Notes: generated by a model from the letters alone, not told the origin. Positions 49,558-59,344 are shown, numbered from the stretch's first letter. The stretch is 64,000 nucleotides of DNA from UBA5436 sp050951845 (GCA_050951845.1 JBMNJV010000005.1:62001-126000); one strand, 5' to 3'. Numbers and translations: made by a program.

Positions 49558-51684
49558 CTATTTTTTCAAGAGCGAGGCGGAAATGTATCCGGTTCTGCCC
49601 GCATATGTGAATTTGACCCAGTTGCCTACTAATACTCCGCTTACCTTCCTGTTCGCAGGTAATGAACCTATTACACTACCATTCGGAGTACTCCTCACAT
49701 TGACTGTACTTTTGGTATAACCCGTAATCGGCGGATTTTGGGTTGTGGTTAAACTCATTGCCACATAAGCTGTCCTGCCGTTATAAGTAAACTTGAGCCA
49801 TGCCCCCTGTATTGTTCCGCTTACCAGCAGCGGACGCCACGGCCTCGCGATGATACTGCCGCCCGGCGCGCTTCTGATAATCGAATTGGCGACTACATAG
49901 CGTGTTACTCGGACCGGTGTTGCTTGTAACATGGAAACATAGACATAGCCGGTCTGACTGTTATAGGTGAAGCGCACCATATTTCCTACCAGAACTCCCT
50001 TGACTTGACGGCCGACCGGTAAGGTGCCGATAATTGATCCTCCGGGCGCATTGCGCACATTAACCGCACTTTTGGCATAACCTGTAATCGGAGGATTTTG
50101 AGTCGTGGTTAAACTCATTGCCACATAGGCAGTTTGACCTTTATACGTAAATCTGAGATAGCTTCCTGTAATTGTACCGGTCACAAGGATCGGAATCTTT
50201 AACGTTTCGATTATAGTTCCGCCCGGCGCACTTCTGATATTCGAACCTGCCTTAACATAGCGTGTTACCTGGACCGGATCCTTTTGCAATAACGAGGCAT
50301 ACACATAACCGGTTGTACCGTTATACGTTGTTTCTACCATATTACCGACAAGTTCGCCCTGAACGTTATAACCTCTTGGAATAGTACCGATAATTGATCC
50401 GTCAGGTTCATCTCTTATATTCAAAGTTCCTTTCGCATAACCGCTAATTGGCTGTGGTCTGTTTGTACTTGCAGCAATTGCTACATAAACCTGTTCTTGA
50501 TTATAGTCGAAATCAACCCATTTACCTCCTACTTTACTTGAGGCGGCTACATATAGCGGACGCCAAAGTTTAGTTATAACTTCACCATCAGGTGACTTTC
50601 GAATGTTATAATTCGCTTTAATGTAACGTTTTCCCCTTAAATAGACACCTTCATCAAAACAATGCTCACCTACTTCTTCAATGGTTGGTAGTAAAACCAG
50701 TAATTCACCTTCATTATTTTCAATAGAAAAAATATGTCCGGGGACTGATGCCAAAACAATATCATTAAACCAAAAGGCTTCTTCCCCGATACTCTGGACA
50801 CTGTTAGGGATGACAATGCTAGTTAAATTATTTTGTGTAAACGCAGAACTATGAATTGAAATTACGCTGTTCGGAATCGTAATATTATCAAGACCACAAG
50901 CATTGAATGCACAATGTCCAATTGTAAGGATACCATCTGGTAATGTTACGCTTGTAAGATTGTGCATCTCGAAGGCAGCTAATCCAATGTTCTCAACTTT
51001 AACACTGTTTATATAGGGCGGAATGTTAACATCTGTGTCCGATCCTATGTACCTCGTGATGGTTCCGGTATCTGGATCAAATTCAAAGTCATCATCCGGT
51101 GTATAGACTATTCTTGCGCCTCTTCCTTGCTGAGCAGAATCCGGCACCGTAACATCGGCATCTTGTTCATCCGGCTTATCTGTAACAGCTTCTTCCGTCG
51201 GTTGTTCCGCTTTAGGCATTTCGACCTCTTCATCAACGCCGGATGATGTATCTGTTCCATCAACTTGTTCATCTGTTTCATCAACTTGTTCAAGGGTTTG
51301 TTCAGATGATTCAAGAATTGGTTCAGATGTGATTTCAGTTGTATCTGTATCTGTATCTGTTGCCGATTCTGATGTCTTCTCCTGTGATTCAGCAATAATA
51401 TCAGTATCAATGTCAGTTCCAGTGTCAGTGTCAGTGTCTGTCTCTATTTCATTGACCGGCTGTTCTGAATCATTTTGATCTTCTGAATTACTTATCGTCT
51501 CTGTCACTTCTTCGTTCACAGTAGTTTGAGTTGATTCTTCCTCTGCAATAACTTGCGACGTTTCTTCATCTGCAGCAACTTGCGTATCAGCCAGAGCCTG
51601 CTCGGGAGATATGATTAAAGTGGTTAATATAAGCAATATTACCAGGATCAATGCCCGGATTCTCAAGTACGTTTTCTTCTTCAT
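49558..51684 (-). CDS. Secreted LRR/SH3b surface protein, array member 3
   Basis: 708 residues, the fewest LRRs in the array (four, about 250-330). Signal peptide 1-32, then the stalk, which shares the DTDTGTDIDTDIIAESQEKT block with members 2 and 4 but has only three microsatellite units. The first SH3b pair starts KRYIKANYNIRKSPDG, and the second and third pairs are almost identical to those of the neighbours. A stretch VAASSKVGGKWVDFDYNQEQ in the first SH3b is diverged. It is 64 bp upstream of member 2, with an AAAGGAG site. Confidence 0.92.
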   Translation of the reverse strand: MKKKTYLRIRALILVILLILTTLIISPEQALADTQVAADEETSQVIAEEESTQTTVNEEVTETISNSEDQNDSEQPVNEIETDTDTDTGTDIDTDIIAESQEKTSESATDTDTDTTEITSEPILESSEQTLEQVDETDEQVDGTDTSSGVDEEVEMPKAEQPTEEAVTDKPDEQDADVTVPDSAQQGRGARIVYTPDDDFEFDPDTGTITRYIGSDTDVNIPPYINSVKVENIGLAAFEMHNLTSVTLPDGILTIGHCAFNACGLDNITIPNSVISIHSSAFTQNNLTSIVIPNSVQSIGEEAFWFNDIVLASVPGHIFSIENNEGELLVLLPTIEEVGEHCFDEGVYLRGKRYIKANYNIRKSPDGEVITKLWRPLYVAASSKVGGKWVDFDYNQEQVYVAIAASTNRPQPISGYAKGTLNIRDEPDGSIIGTIPRGYNVQGELVGNMVETTYNGTTGYVYASLLQKDPVQVTRYVKAGSNIRSAPGGTIIETLKIPILVTGTITGSYLRFTYKGQTAYVAMSLTTTQNPPITGYAKSAVNVRNAPGGSIIGTLPVGRQVKGVLVGNMVRFTYNSQTGYVYVSMLQATPVRVTRYVVANSIIRSAPGGSIIARPWRPLLVSGTIQGAWLKFTYNGRTAYVAMSLTTTQNPPITGYTKSTVNVRSTPNGSVIGSLPANRKVSGVLVGNWVKFTYAGRTGYISASLLKK
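51341..51361 (-). repeat. Short hexanucleotide microsatellite in array member 3
   Basis: Only three GTATCT units, at the same place in the stalk where members 2 and 4 have about 13 and 15. It shows the length variation directly. Confidence 0.85.
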
Positions 51685-51748
51685 AGGCTTCTCCTTTATC
51701 CTTACACTTGATAATTTTTGAATTGCACAAAATGATTAGCCGGTTTGA

Positions 51749-54088
51749 CTATTTTTTCAAGAGCGAGGCGGAAATATACCCGGTTCTGCCCGCATATGTG
51801 AATTTGACCCAGTTGCCTACTAATACTCCGCTTACCTTCCTGTTAGCAGGTAATGAACCGATTACACTGCCACCGGGGGTACTTCTCACATTGACTGTAC
51901 TTTTGGTATAACCCGTAATCGGCGGATTTTGGGTTGTGGTTAAACTCATTGCCACATAAGCTGTCCTGCCGCTATAAGTAAACTTGAGCCACGCCCCCTG
52001 TATTGTTCCGCTTACCAGCAGCGGACGCCACGGTCTGCCGATTATAGTGCCATTCGGTGTACTCCTGATATTCGAACCTGCCTTAATATAGCGTGTTACT
52101 CGGACCGGTGTTGCTTGTAACATGGAAACATAGACATAGCCGGTCTGACTGCTATAGGTGAAGCGCACCATATTTCCTACCAGAACTCCCTTGACTTGAC
52201 GGCCGACCGGTAAGGTGCCGATAATTGATCCTCCGGGCGCATTGCGCACATTAACCGCACTTTTGGCATAACCGGTAATCGGAGGATTTTGAGTCGTGGT
52301 TAAACTCATTGCCACATAAACAGTTTGACCTTTATACGTAAATCTGAGATAGTTTCCTGCAATTGTTCCGGTCACAAAGATCGGCATCTTTAACGTTTCG
52401 ATTATAGTTCCGCCCGGCGCACTCCTGATATTCGAACCTGCCTTAACATAGCGAGTTACCTGGACCGGATCCTTTTGCAATAACGAGGCATACACATAAC
52501 CCTGTATTCCGTTATAGGTTGTCAGTACCATATTCTTATAAAGAACACCATTCACTTTACGGCCTATCGGTATCTTTCCGATAATTGAGCCGGTAGAGTC
52601 TCTTATGTTCAAGGTCTGTTTGGCATAACCGGTCATTGGAGGCGAATTGGTTGATGTTGCACCCAGTACTACATAAGCTGTTCTTCCATTATAGGCGAAC
52701 TTAAGCCAGGCTCCTTGGCTTGTGCTTGTGCCGGTTACATATAAAGGTCGCCATAGTTTTGTTATCACTTTACCATTTGGTTTCTCACGAATGTAATAAT
52801 TCGCTTTGATGTAACGTTTTCCAATTAAAGATACTCCGGAATCAAAACAACATTGCCCTACTTCTTCGATGGTGGGGAAGAAAATTGGGTCATGATGACT
52901 TTCAGCCATCTCAATCCATGCAATACCTTCAGGGATAGAAACCCGGCTTATCGGATTATTCTCAAACGCCCATTCTCCGATACTCACGAGATTACTTGGA
53001 AGCGTAACATTCTTGAGTTGATTATCAGAAAATGCATAACATCCAATGAACAATACGCTGTTCGCTATTGTGACACTTGTGAGTTGGTTGTCGGCAAATG
53101 ACATTAAACCGATAGAGATAACACTACCCGGTATTGTTACGCTTGTGAGTTTGTTGCTAGCAAACGCATATTCTCCAATGATTTCTAGTTTGTTTGAATT
53201 TGAAAATGTCACACTCTCGATTCCATTGGTATTAAACGCAAATTCTCCTATATTTGTAACATTGTACGGAATCGTTACGTCTGTTAGATTGTTACAATAA
53301 AATACATAATTCCCAATTGTTATGACACCGTCCGGAATCGTTACACTTGTGAGCCCTTTGCCCCAAAAAGCACCATTCCCTATATGTTCAACTTTAACAC
53401 CGTTTATATAGGGCGGAATGTGGACAACTTTGTCCGATCCGGTATACTTCGTGATGGTTCCGGTCGTTGGATCAAATCCAAAGTCATCATCCGGTGTATA
53501 GACTATTCTTGTGCCTCTTACGTTCTCAGCGGAATCCGACATCTCAACATCCGCATCCTGATCATTTGATTTATCTGCAATAACATCTTCTGCTGATTGA
53601 TTTGCTTCAGACGTTTCGACCACCGGGTCAACGGCAGGTGATATATCTGTTTCTTCAACTTGTTCAAGGGTTGGTTCAGATGTGATTTCAGCTGTATCTG
53701 TATCTGTATCTGCATCTGTATCTGTATCTGTATCTGTATCTGTTTCTGTATCTGTATCTGTTTCTATTTCTGTTTCTGTTTTTGTTGCCGATTCTGATGT
53801 CTTCTCCTGTGATTCAGCAATAATATCAGTATCAGTATCAATGTCAGTTCCAGTGTCAGTGTCAGTGTCCGTCTCTATTTCATTGGCCGGCTGTTCTGAA
53901 TCATTTTGATCTTCTGAATTACTTATCGTCTCTGTCACTTCTTCGTTCACAGTAGTTGGCAACGTTTCTTCTTCTGCAGTAACTTGCGTATCTGCCAGAA
54001 CCTGCTCAGGAGATATGACTAAGGTGGTTAATGTTAGTAACAATACCAGGACGAATGCCTGAATTCTTAAATAAGGTCTCTTCTTCAT
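51749..54088 (-). CDS. Secreted LRR/SH3b surface protein, array member 4 (first gene of left unit)
   Basis: 779 residues. Signal peptide 1-32, stalk with a microsatellite of about 15 units, seven LRRs (about 240-400; one has an insertion, FSNSNKLEIIGEYAF), three SH3b pairs. Its third pair begins with the KAGSN subtype instead of VVANS, unlike the other six-domain members. Unlike the other members it lacks the AAAGGAG site; upstream is AAAGGATAT followed by a four-codon ORF whose TGA overlaps its ATG (54097-54085). The shared 34-nt upstream element (54179) and the hairpin T2 precede it, so it is probably the first gene of the unit of members 4, 3, 2 and 1. Confidence 0.92.
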   Translation of the reverse strand: MKKRPYLRIQAFVLVLLLTLTTLVISPEQVLADTQVTAEEETLPTTVNEEVTETISNSEDQNDSEQPANEIETDTDTDTGTDIDTDTDIIAESQEKTSESATKTETEIETDTDTETDTDTDTDTDADTDTDTAEITSEPTLEQVEETDISPAVDPVVETSEANQSAEDVIADKSNDQDADVEMSDSAENVRGTRIVYTPDDDFGFDPTTGTITKYTGSDKVVHIPPYINGVKVEHIGNGAFWGKGLTSVTIPDGVITIGNYVFYCNNLTDVTIPYNVTNIGEFAFNTNGIESVTFSNSNKLEIIGEYAFASNKLTSVTIPGSVISIGLMSFADNQLTSVTIANSVLFIGCYAFSDNQLKNVTLPSNLVSIGEWAFENNPISRVSIPEGIAWIEMAESHHDPIFFPTIEEVGQCCFDSGVSLIGKRYIKANYYIREKPNGKVITKLWRPLYVTGTSTSQGAWLKFAYNGRTAYVVLGATSTNSPPMTGYAKQTLNIRDSTGSIIGKIPIGRKVNGVLYKNMVLTTYNGIQGYVYASLLQKDPVQVTRYVKAGSNIRSAPGGTIIETLKMPIFVTGTIAGNYLRFTYKGQTVYVAMSLTTTQNPPITGYAKSAVNVRNAPGGSIIGTLPVGRQVKGVLVGNMVRFTYSSQTGYVYVSMLQATPVRVTRYIKAGSNIRSTPNGTIIGRPWRPLLVSGTIQGAWLKFTYSGRTAYVAMSLTTTQNPPITGYTKSTVNVRSTPGGSVIGSLPANRKVSGVLVGNWVKFTYAGRTGYISASLLKK
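53694..53786 (-). repeat. Hexanucleotide microsatellite in array member 4
   Basis: About 15 units of GTATCT and variants (GCATCT, GTTTCT, ATTTCT), the longest in the array, coding for Thr-Asp/Thr-Glu/Ile-Glu dipeptides. Confidence 0.92.
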
Positions 54089-54178
54089 AAGCTTTTCATA
54101 TATCCTTTATACTTTATACTTTTTCCTTTATTCTTTTTCCTCATACAAGCAGGATTTGATAAATTTTAATTATTGAAT

Positions 54179-54212
54179 GGGATTATATCCAACAGTTGTT
54201 GTAAGGGTTTCG
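54179..54212 (-). promoter_or_regulatory. Conserved 34-nt element upstream of array member 4
   Basis: It matches 58904-58937 at about 26 of 34 positions, including the 11-nt block AACAGTTGTTG, and both end in GTTTCG. The two copies lie 91 and 52 bp upstream of the first genes of two transcription units and are absent from the spacers within units. It may be a promoter or operator. Confidence 0.5.
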
Positions 54213-54222
54213 CTTAGAGTAA

Positions 54223-54266
54223 TAACTGATTTCTCAAACAGAATAGCTTGAACGAGAAATCAGTTA
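54223..54266 (-). terminator. Terminator-like hairpin T2 of the LRR array
   Basis: A 13-bp stem TAACTGATTTCTC / GAGAAATCAGTTA with an 18-nt loop, 43 bp after the stop of member 5. The stem is related to T1 and T3, but no T-run follows on the minus strand. Confidence 0.6.
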
Positions 54267-54308
54267 TAAGCTTTTAGTTTCTGTTGAAACGATTTTTAAA
54301 CTATATGA

Positions 54309-56408
54309 TCATCTTAAATATGAGGAATAGATATAACCGGTTTTGCCTGAAGAAGTGAATTTGACCCAGTTACCTACTAAGGTTCCGCTCACTTTACGAC
54401 CGGCTGGTAATGAACCGATTATACTGCCATTCGGGGAACTTCTGACATTTACCGTACATTTGGTGTAACCCGTTATCGGTTGGGATTGGGTCGTTGTTAC
54501 ACTCAAATGAACATATGCAGTTTTGCCATTATATGTAAACCTAAGATAGCTGCCTACAATCGTACCAGTCACATAGATCGGCATTTTCAGCTTAGTTATG
54601 ATCGTTCCGCCGGGTGTACTTCTGATATTTGAACCTGCCTTTATGTATCGTGATATTTTTACAGGATCTTTTTGGAGCAGTGATGCGTACACGTAACCGA
54701 ATTTACCGTTATATATTGTTTCTACCGAATTACCGACAAGTACACCTTGAACTTGATGACCAATCGGAATTGTACCGATAATCGATCCTCCGGGTGCATC
54801 TCGCAGATTCAAGCTGCCTTTAGCATAACCGGTTATCGGAGGGAAATTTGTTGTAGTTGCAGTCATTGACACATAAGCGTTGCTGCCATTATAGGTAAAC
54901 TTAAGCCATTGCCCTTTGCTCGTACTTGTACCGGTTACATATAAAGGGCGCCAAAGTACGGTAATCACTTCACCATTAGGTGACTTGCGAATATTGTAAT
55001 TCGCTTTGATATAATGTTTTCCTATTAAAGGAACACCCTCATCAAAACAATGTTCCCCCACTTGCTCGATAGTCGGTTGGTAAACAAGAGTTTCACCTTC
55101 ACCTTTAGTAATAAATATGATATTTTCGGGAATTAAAGCCCGGCTTATCGGATTATCGCTAAATGCTCCTTTACCTATACTTGAGACACTATCCGGAATA
55201 GTGACGCTTGTCAGATTGTTAGCGTGAAATGCAACGCAACCAATAAATGTGACGTTTTTCGATATCGTCACGCTGGTAAGTTCGTTGAAAGAAAATGCCC
55301 ATTCATCAATCCAGATGACACTATCCGGAATTATAACATTCTTGATTTTATTCCTGGCAAACGCCCAATCACCAATATTCTTAACGCTGTTCGGCAGCGT
55401 AACACTCGTCAGACTATTGTCTAAGAATGCACCACCTTCTATGCTTATTACTCCGTTCGGAATCGTGATCTCTGTAAGGATGTTAAACCTAAATGCTTGT
55501 TCACCTATTGTAACAACACCGTACGGTATGGTTACGCCTGTGAGTTGAAGATCGTAAAATGCTTGCTTTCCGATGTGCTCAACCTCAACTCCGTTTATAT
55601 AAGGCGGAATATGAACATTTTTCCCCGCTCCAATGTACCTTGTAATTGTTCCGGTTACCGGATCAAATTCAAAATTTTCAGCCGGAGTAAAGTTAGCTCT
55701 TGTGCCGATACTGCGCTCAGCCGGATCCGGCATCTCATTTTCGGCATCTTGTTTATCTGCAATAGCTTCTTCCAACGTTTGTTCCGCTTCAGTCGATTTG
55801 ACTGTTGGCAAAGTATCTGTGTCGGTATCATCTGTTCCTTCCGCATTGTGCTCAGTTGATTGACTATCATCCGCAGATGTGCTTTCAGTCGTCGGTAATG
55901 TTGTTGCTTCAGAGGTAACATCGTCCGTTTCATTCGTTGCTTCGTCCGGAGCTGAAGCTTCCGTTTCTTCCACCGGATCAAGTTCCGGCTCAGACGGCAA
56001 TTCAGTTGAATCCGGATCCGTTTCAGTTGCCAATTCTGCTGTCTTCTCCTGTGATTCATCTGTGATATCAGTACCGGTATCCGATTCTTCTATATTGTTT
56101 GATTGTTCTGAATCATTTTGATCTTCTGTATCGTTTATAGTCGCTGTTACTTCTTCGTCTGCAGTAACTTGAGTTGATTCTTCCTCTGCAGGAACTTGCG
56201 GCGTTTCTTCATCTGCAGCAATTGGTGTCGTTTCTTCATCTGCAGCTACTTGTGTTGTTTCTTCACCTGCAGCAGTTGGTGTCGTTTCTTTGTCTGCAAC
56301 AACTTCCGTATCTGCCAGAACCTGCTCAGGAGATATGACCAAGGTGGTTAATATAAGCAATAATACAAGGATCAATGCCCGGATTCTCAAGTACGTTTTC
56401 TTCTTCAT
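54309..56408 (-). CDS. Secreted LRR/SH3b surface protein, array member 5 (short, diverged C-terminus)
   Basis: 699 residues. Signal peptide 1-32; the stalk has seven or so copies of the TTxxAADEE repeat and the block DEATNETDDVTSEATTLP shared with member 6, but no microsatellite. Seven LRRs (about 275-435), then only two SH3b pairs. The end, SSGKTGYIYSSYLR, differs from the KTGY/RTGYISASLLKK ending of all other array members, so this copy has escaped homogenisation. It lies after member 6 (84 bp) and before hairpin T2, that is, last in the middle unit. Confidence 0.92.
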   Translation of the reverse strand: MKKKTYLRIRALILVLLLILTTLVISPEQVLADTEVVADKETTPTAAGEETTQVAADEETTPIAADEETPQVPAEEESTQVTADEEVTATINDTEDQNDSEQSNNIEESDTGTDITDESQEKTAELATETDPDSTELPSEPELDPVEETEASAPDEATNETDDVTSEATTLPTTESTSADDSQSTEHNAEGTDDTDTDTLPTVKSTEAEQTLEEAIADKQDAENEMPDPAERSIGTRANFTPAENFEFDPVTGTITRYIGAGKNVHIPPYINGVEVEHIGKQAFYDLQLTGVTIPYGVVTIGEQAFRFNILTEITIPNGVISIEGGAFLDNSLTSVTLPNSVKNIGDWAFARNKIKNVIIPDSVIWIDEWAFSFNELTSVTISKNVTFIGCVAFHANNLTSVTIPDSVSSIGKGAFSDNPISRALIPENIIFITKGEGETLVYQPTIEQVGEHCFDEGVPLIGKHYIKANYNIRKSPNGEVITVLWRPLYVTGTSTSKGQWLKFTYNGSNAYVSMTATTTNFPPITGYAKGSLNLRDAPGGSIIGTIPIGHQVQGVLVGNSVETIYNGKFGYVYASLLQKDPVKISRYIKAGSNIRSTPGGTIITKLKMPIYVTGTIVGSYLRFTYNGKTAYVHLSVTTTQSQPITGYTKCTVNVRSSPNGSIIGSLPAGRKVSGTLVGNWVKFTSSGKTGYIYSSYLR

Positions 56409-56418
56409 AGGATTCTCC

Positions 56419-56458
56419 TTTATCCTTACACTTTATAATTTATCCTTACATTTAATAA
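56419..56458 (-). repeat. 20-bp tandem repeat, two copies, before array member 5
   Basis: Two units of TTTATCCTTACA(C/T)TTNATAA at 56419 and 56439, the same repeat as at 47082 but with half the copies. Confidence 0.85.
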
Positions 56459-56491
56459 TTTTTGAATGCACAAAATGATTAGCCGGTTTGA

Positions 56492-58852
56492 CTATTTTTT
56501 CAAGAGCGAGGCGGAAATGTATCCGGTTCTGTCCGCATATGTGAATTTGACCCAGTTGCCTACTAATACTCCGCTTACCTTCCTGTTGGCAGGTAATGAA
56601 CCGATTATACTCCCATTCGGAGTACTCCTCACATTGACTGTACTTTTGGTATAACCCGTAATCGGCGGATTTTGGGTTGTGGTTGAACTCATTGCCACAT
56701 AAGCTGTCCTGCCGTTATAAGTGAATTTGAGCCACGCCCCCTGTATTGTTCCGCTTACCAGCAGCGGACGCCACGGTCTCGCGATGATACTGCCGCCCGG
56801 CGCGCTTCTGATAATCGAATTGGCGACTACATAGCGTGTTACTCGGACCGGCGTTGCTTGTAACATGGAAACATAGACATAGCCGGTCTGACTGCTATAG
56901 GTGAAGCGCACCATATTTCCTGCCAGAACTCCCTTAACTTGACGGCCGACCGGTAAGGTGCCGATAATTGATCCCCCGGGCGCATTTCGTACATTAACCG
57001 TACTTTTGGCATAACCGGTAATCGGAGGATTTTGGGTCGTGGTTAAACTCATTGCCACATAAACAGTTTGACCTTTATACGTAAATCTGAGATAGCTTCC
57101 TGTAATTGTTCCGGTCACAAGGATCGGCATCTTTAACGTTTCGATGATTGTTCCGCCGGGTGTGCTCCTGATATTCGAACCTGCCTTAACATAGCGTGTT
57201 ACCTGGACCGGATCCTTTTGCAATAACGAGGCATACACATAACCGGTTTTACCGTTATACGTCGTTTCTACCGTATTACCGACAAGTTTACCCTGAACTT
57301 TATGACCGATCGGGATTGTACCGATAATTGATCCTCCGGGTACATCTCTCATATTTAAATTGCCTTTCGCATATCCGGTCATCGGTGGCGGATCAGTTGT
57401 AGTTGCTTCCATTACTACATATGCAGGTTTACTGTTATAGGTGAACTTATACCAACCTCCTTGTTTTGTACCGGTTACATATAACGGGCGCCAAAGTTTG
57501 GTAATCACTTTACCGTTAGGTGTCTCTCGAATGTTGTAATTCGCTTTGATGTAACGTTTTACATATAAAGCTACTCCGTTATCAAAACAATATTCCCCTA
57601 TTTGTTCGGCGGTTGGTTGGGAGACAAGCGGAGTACCATCATAGTCTAAAATGAAGAGAATATCTTCAGGAATTGAAGCCCAGATTATCGAATTCTCTGA
57701 AAAGGCTCTTTCCCCAATATTCACAAGGTTACTCGGAATTGTAACGCTCGTGAGTTGGTTGTTGGCAAATGCTTCAACACCAATAAACAAGACACTGTCC
57801 GGAATTGTTACACTCGTGAGTTGGTTGTCAGCAAAGGCATAATTATCAATGCTAATGACACTGTTTGGTATAGTTACATTCTTGAGTTGATTTCTAATGA
57901 ATGCTAAAGCATGGATGATTTTTACGCTGTTCGGTATCGTGACGCTCGTAAGTTCGTTGTCACCAAATGCCCTTTCTTCTATTTCTATGACGCTGTCCGG
58001 GATCGTGACGCTTGTTATATTGCATAACCAGAATGAACTCTCGCCTATGTACTCAACTTTAACACCGCTTATATAGGGCGGAATGTTAACATCTGTGTCC
58101 GTTCCTATGTACCTCGTGATAGTTCCGGTATTCGGTTCAAAGCGAAAATCTTCCTCCGGTGTGTACGCTCTTGTGCCTCTGCCAAGCTCAGCGAGATCTG
58201 ATAGCAAAACATCTCTGTCTTCTTTGTCTTGTTTATCGGAAATAGCTTCTTCCAACATTTGTTCAGCTTCAGGCAATTCGACTGTTGGCAAAGTATCTGT
58301 GTCGGTATCATCTGTTCCTTCTGCATTGGGCTCAGTTGATTGACTATCATCCGCAGATGTGCTTTCAGTCGTCGGTAATGTTGTTGCTTCAGAGGTAACA
58401 TCGTCCGTTTCATTCGTTGCTTCGTCCGGAGCTGAAGCTTCCGTTTCCTCCACCGGATCAAGTTCCGGCTCAGACGGCGCTTCAGCAGAATCTATTTCCG
58501 TTCCAATTGCCGATTCTGATGTCTTCTCCTGCGGTTCATCTGTATCTGTATCTGTATCTGTTGTTGTCTCTGTTTCTGTTTCTGTTTCTGTTTCTGTATC
58601 TGTTTCTGTTTCTGATTCATTACCCGTCTGCCCTGAATTATTTTGATTTTCTGTATCGTTTATAGTCGCTGTTACTTCTTCATCTGCAGTAACTTGCGTC
58701 GTTTCTTCACCTGATGTAACTTCCGGCGTTTCTTCATCTGCAACAACTTCCGTATCAGCCAGAACCTGCTCAGGGGCGATTATTAAAGAGCTTAAGATGA
58801 GCAATAATATAAGGACCAATACCCGGATTCTCAAGTACAGTTTCTTCTTCAT
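56492..58852 (-). CDS. Secreted LRR/SH3b surface protein, array member 6 (first gene of middle unit)
   Basis: 786 residues. Signal peptide 1-32, stalk with a mixed TD/TE microsatellite and the same DEATNETDDV block as member 5, six LRRs (about 265-395), three SH3b pairs. The first SH3b pair has the KANYNIRETPNG subtype with a two-residue shorter loop (TKQGGWYKF). The C-terminal half is nearly identical to member 1. The shared 34-nt element lies 52 bp upstream of its ATG, and it has AAAGGAG. It should be the first gene of the unit of members 6 and 5. Confidence 0.92.
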   Translation of the reverse strand: MKKKLYLRIRVLVLILLLILSSLIIAPEQVLADTEVVADEETPEVTSGEETTQVTADEEVTATINDTENQNNSGQTGNESETETDTETETETETETTTDTDTDTDEPQEKTSESAIGTEIDSAEAPSEPELDPVEETEASAPDEATNETDDVTSEATTLPTTESTSADDSQSTEPNAEGTDDTDTDTLPTVELPEAEQMLEEAISDKQDKEDRDVLLSDLAELGRGTRAYTPEEDFRFEPNTGTITRYIGTDTDVNIPPYISGVKVEYIGESSFWLCNITSVTIPDSVIEIEERAFGDNELTSVTIPNSVKIIHALAFIRNQLKNVTIPNSVISIDNYAFADNQLTSVTIPDSVLFIGVEAFANNQLTSVTIPSNLVNIGERAFSENSIIWASIPEDILFILDYDGTPLVSQPTAEQIGEYCFDNGVALYVKRYIKANYNIRETPNGKVITKLWRPLYVTGTKQGGWYKFTYNSKPAYVVMEATTTDPPPMTGYAKGNLNMRDVPGGSIIGTIPIGHKVQGKLVGNTVETTYNGKTGYVYASLLQKDPVQVTRYVKAGSNIRSTPGGTIIETLKMPILVTGTITGSYLRFTYKGQTVYVAMSLTTTQNPPITGYAKSTVNVRNAPGGSIIGTLPVGRQVKGVLAGNMVRFTYSSQTGYVYVSMLQATPVRVTRYVVANSIIRSAPGGSIIARPWRPLLVSGTIQGAWLKFTYNGRTAYVAMSSTTTQNPPITGYTKSTVNVRSTPNGSIIGSLPANRKVSGVLVGNWVKFTYADRTGYISASLLKK
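58538..58614 (-). repeat. Hexanucleotide microsatellite in array member 6
   Basis: About 12 units of GTATCT/GTTTCT with one interruption (GTTGTCTCT), coding for Thr-Asp and Thr-Glu pairs. Confidence 0.88.
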
Positions 58853-58903
58853 AGGCTTCTCCTTTATCCTTATACTTGATAATTTAATTTTGAATTGTAG
58901 TAA

Positions 58904-58937
58904 GGGATTTTGTTAAACAGTTGTTGCAATTGTTTCG
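58904..58937 (-). promoter_or_regulatory. Conserved 34-nt element upstream of array member 6
   Basis: Second copy of the element at 54179. Plus-strand core AACAGTTGTTG, ends GGGATT and GTTTCG. Confidence 0.5.
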
Positions 58938-58966
58938 ATAATTCGAAAATTCGGATTGATTTTGGT

Positions 58967-59054
58967 TTTTGACCGTTTCGATCGTTTTGACCATTTGGAT
59001 CGTTTTGACCGTTTGAATCGTTTTGATAATTATCGATAGTTTTGACAGTTTTCG
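58967..59054 (+). repeat. 18-bp tandem repeat (three good and two decayed copies)
   Basis: Units at 58967, 58985 and 59003 follow TTTTGACCRTTTSRATCG; two further units from 59021 are diverged (TTTTGATAATTATCGATAG, TTTTGACAGTTTTCG). It lies just upstream of the 34-nt element. Confidence 0.8.
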
Positions 59055-59344
59055 TATCTCAAATAATCAAGTTTAATTCGAGCTGCTGTTAATATAACGG
59101 TGTTCAGATATTTGATATTTAAATAATAGAATAAACGTTATTCCGGGTCAATATAGTTCAATTTAATTTGTGAAACTTTAAGCCAAAATTCATTTTGTCA
59201 TCATTCATCTTTCAAGTTCTTGTTTCTTACATCAGATAAAGAAGACATAACTTTATCTTGTTTTTAGTAATTTTATTAATACAGTTTTAAATAAAACACA
59301 GTTTAAAACCGGTAATTTGTTAGCTCTGAAATCAAGAAAATCAA

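Noticed and set aside
53694..53786. Possible CRISPR array in the short regular repeats of the LRR genes
   Set aside because: The repeat is 6 bp without spacers and lies in an open reading frame; no cas gene is in the window.
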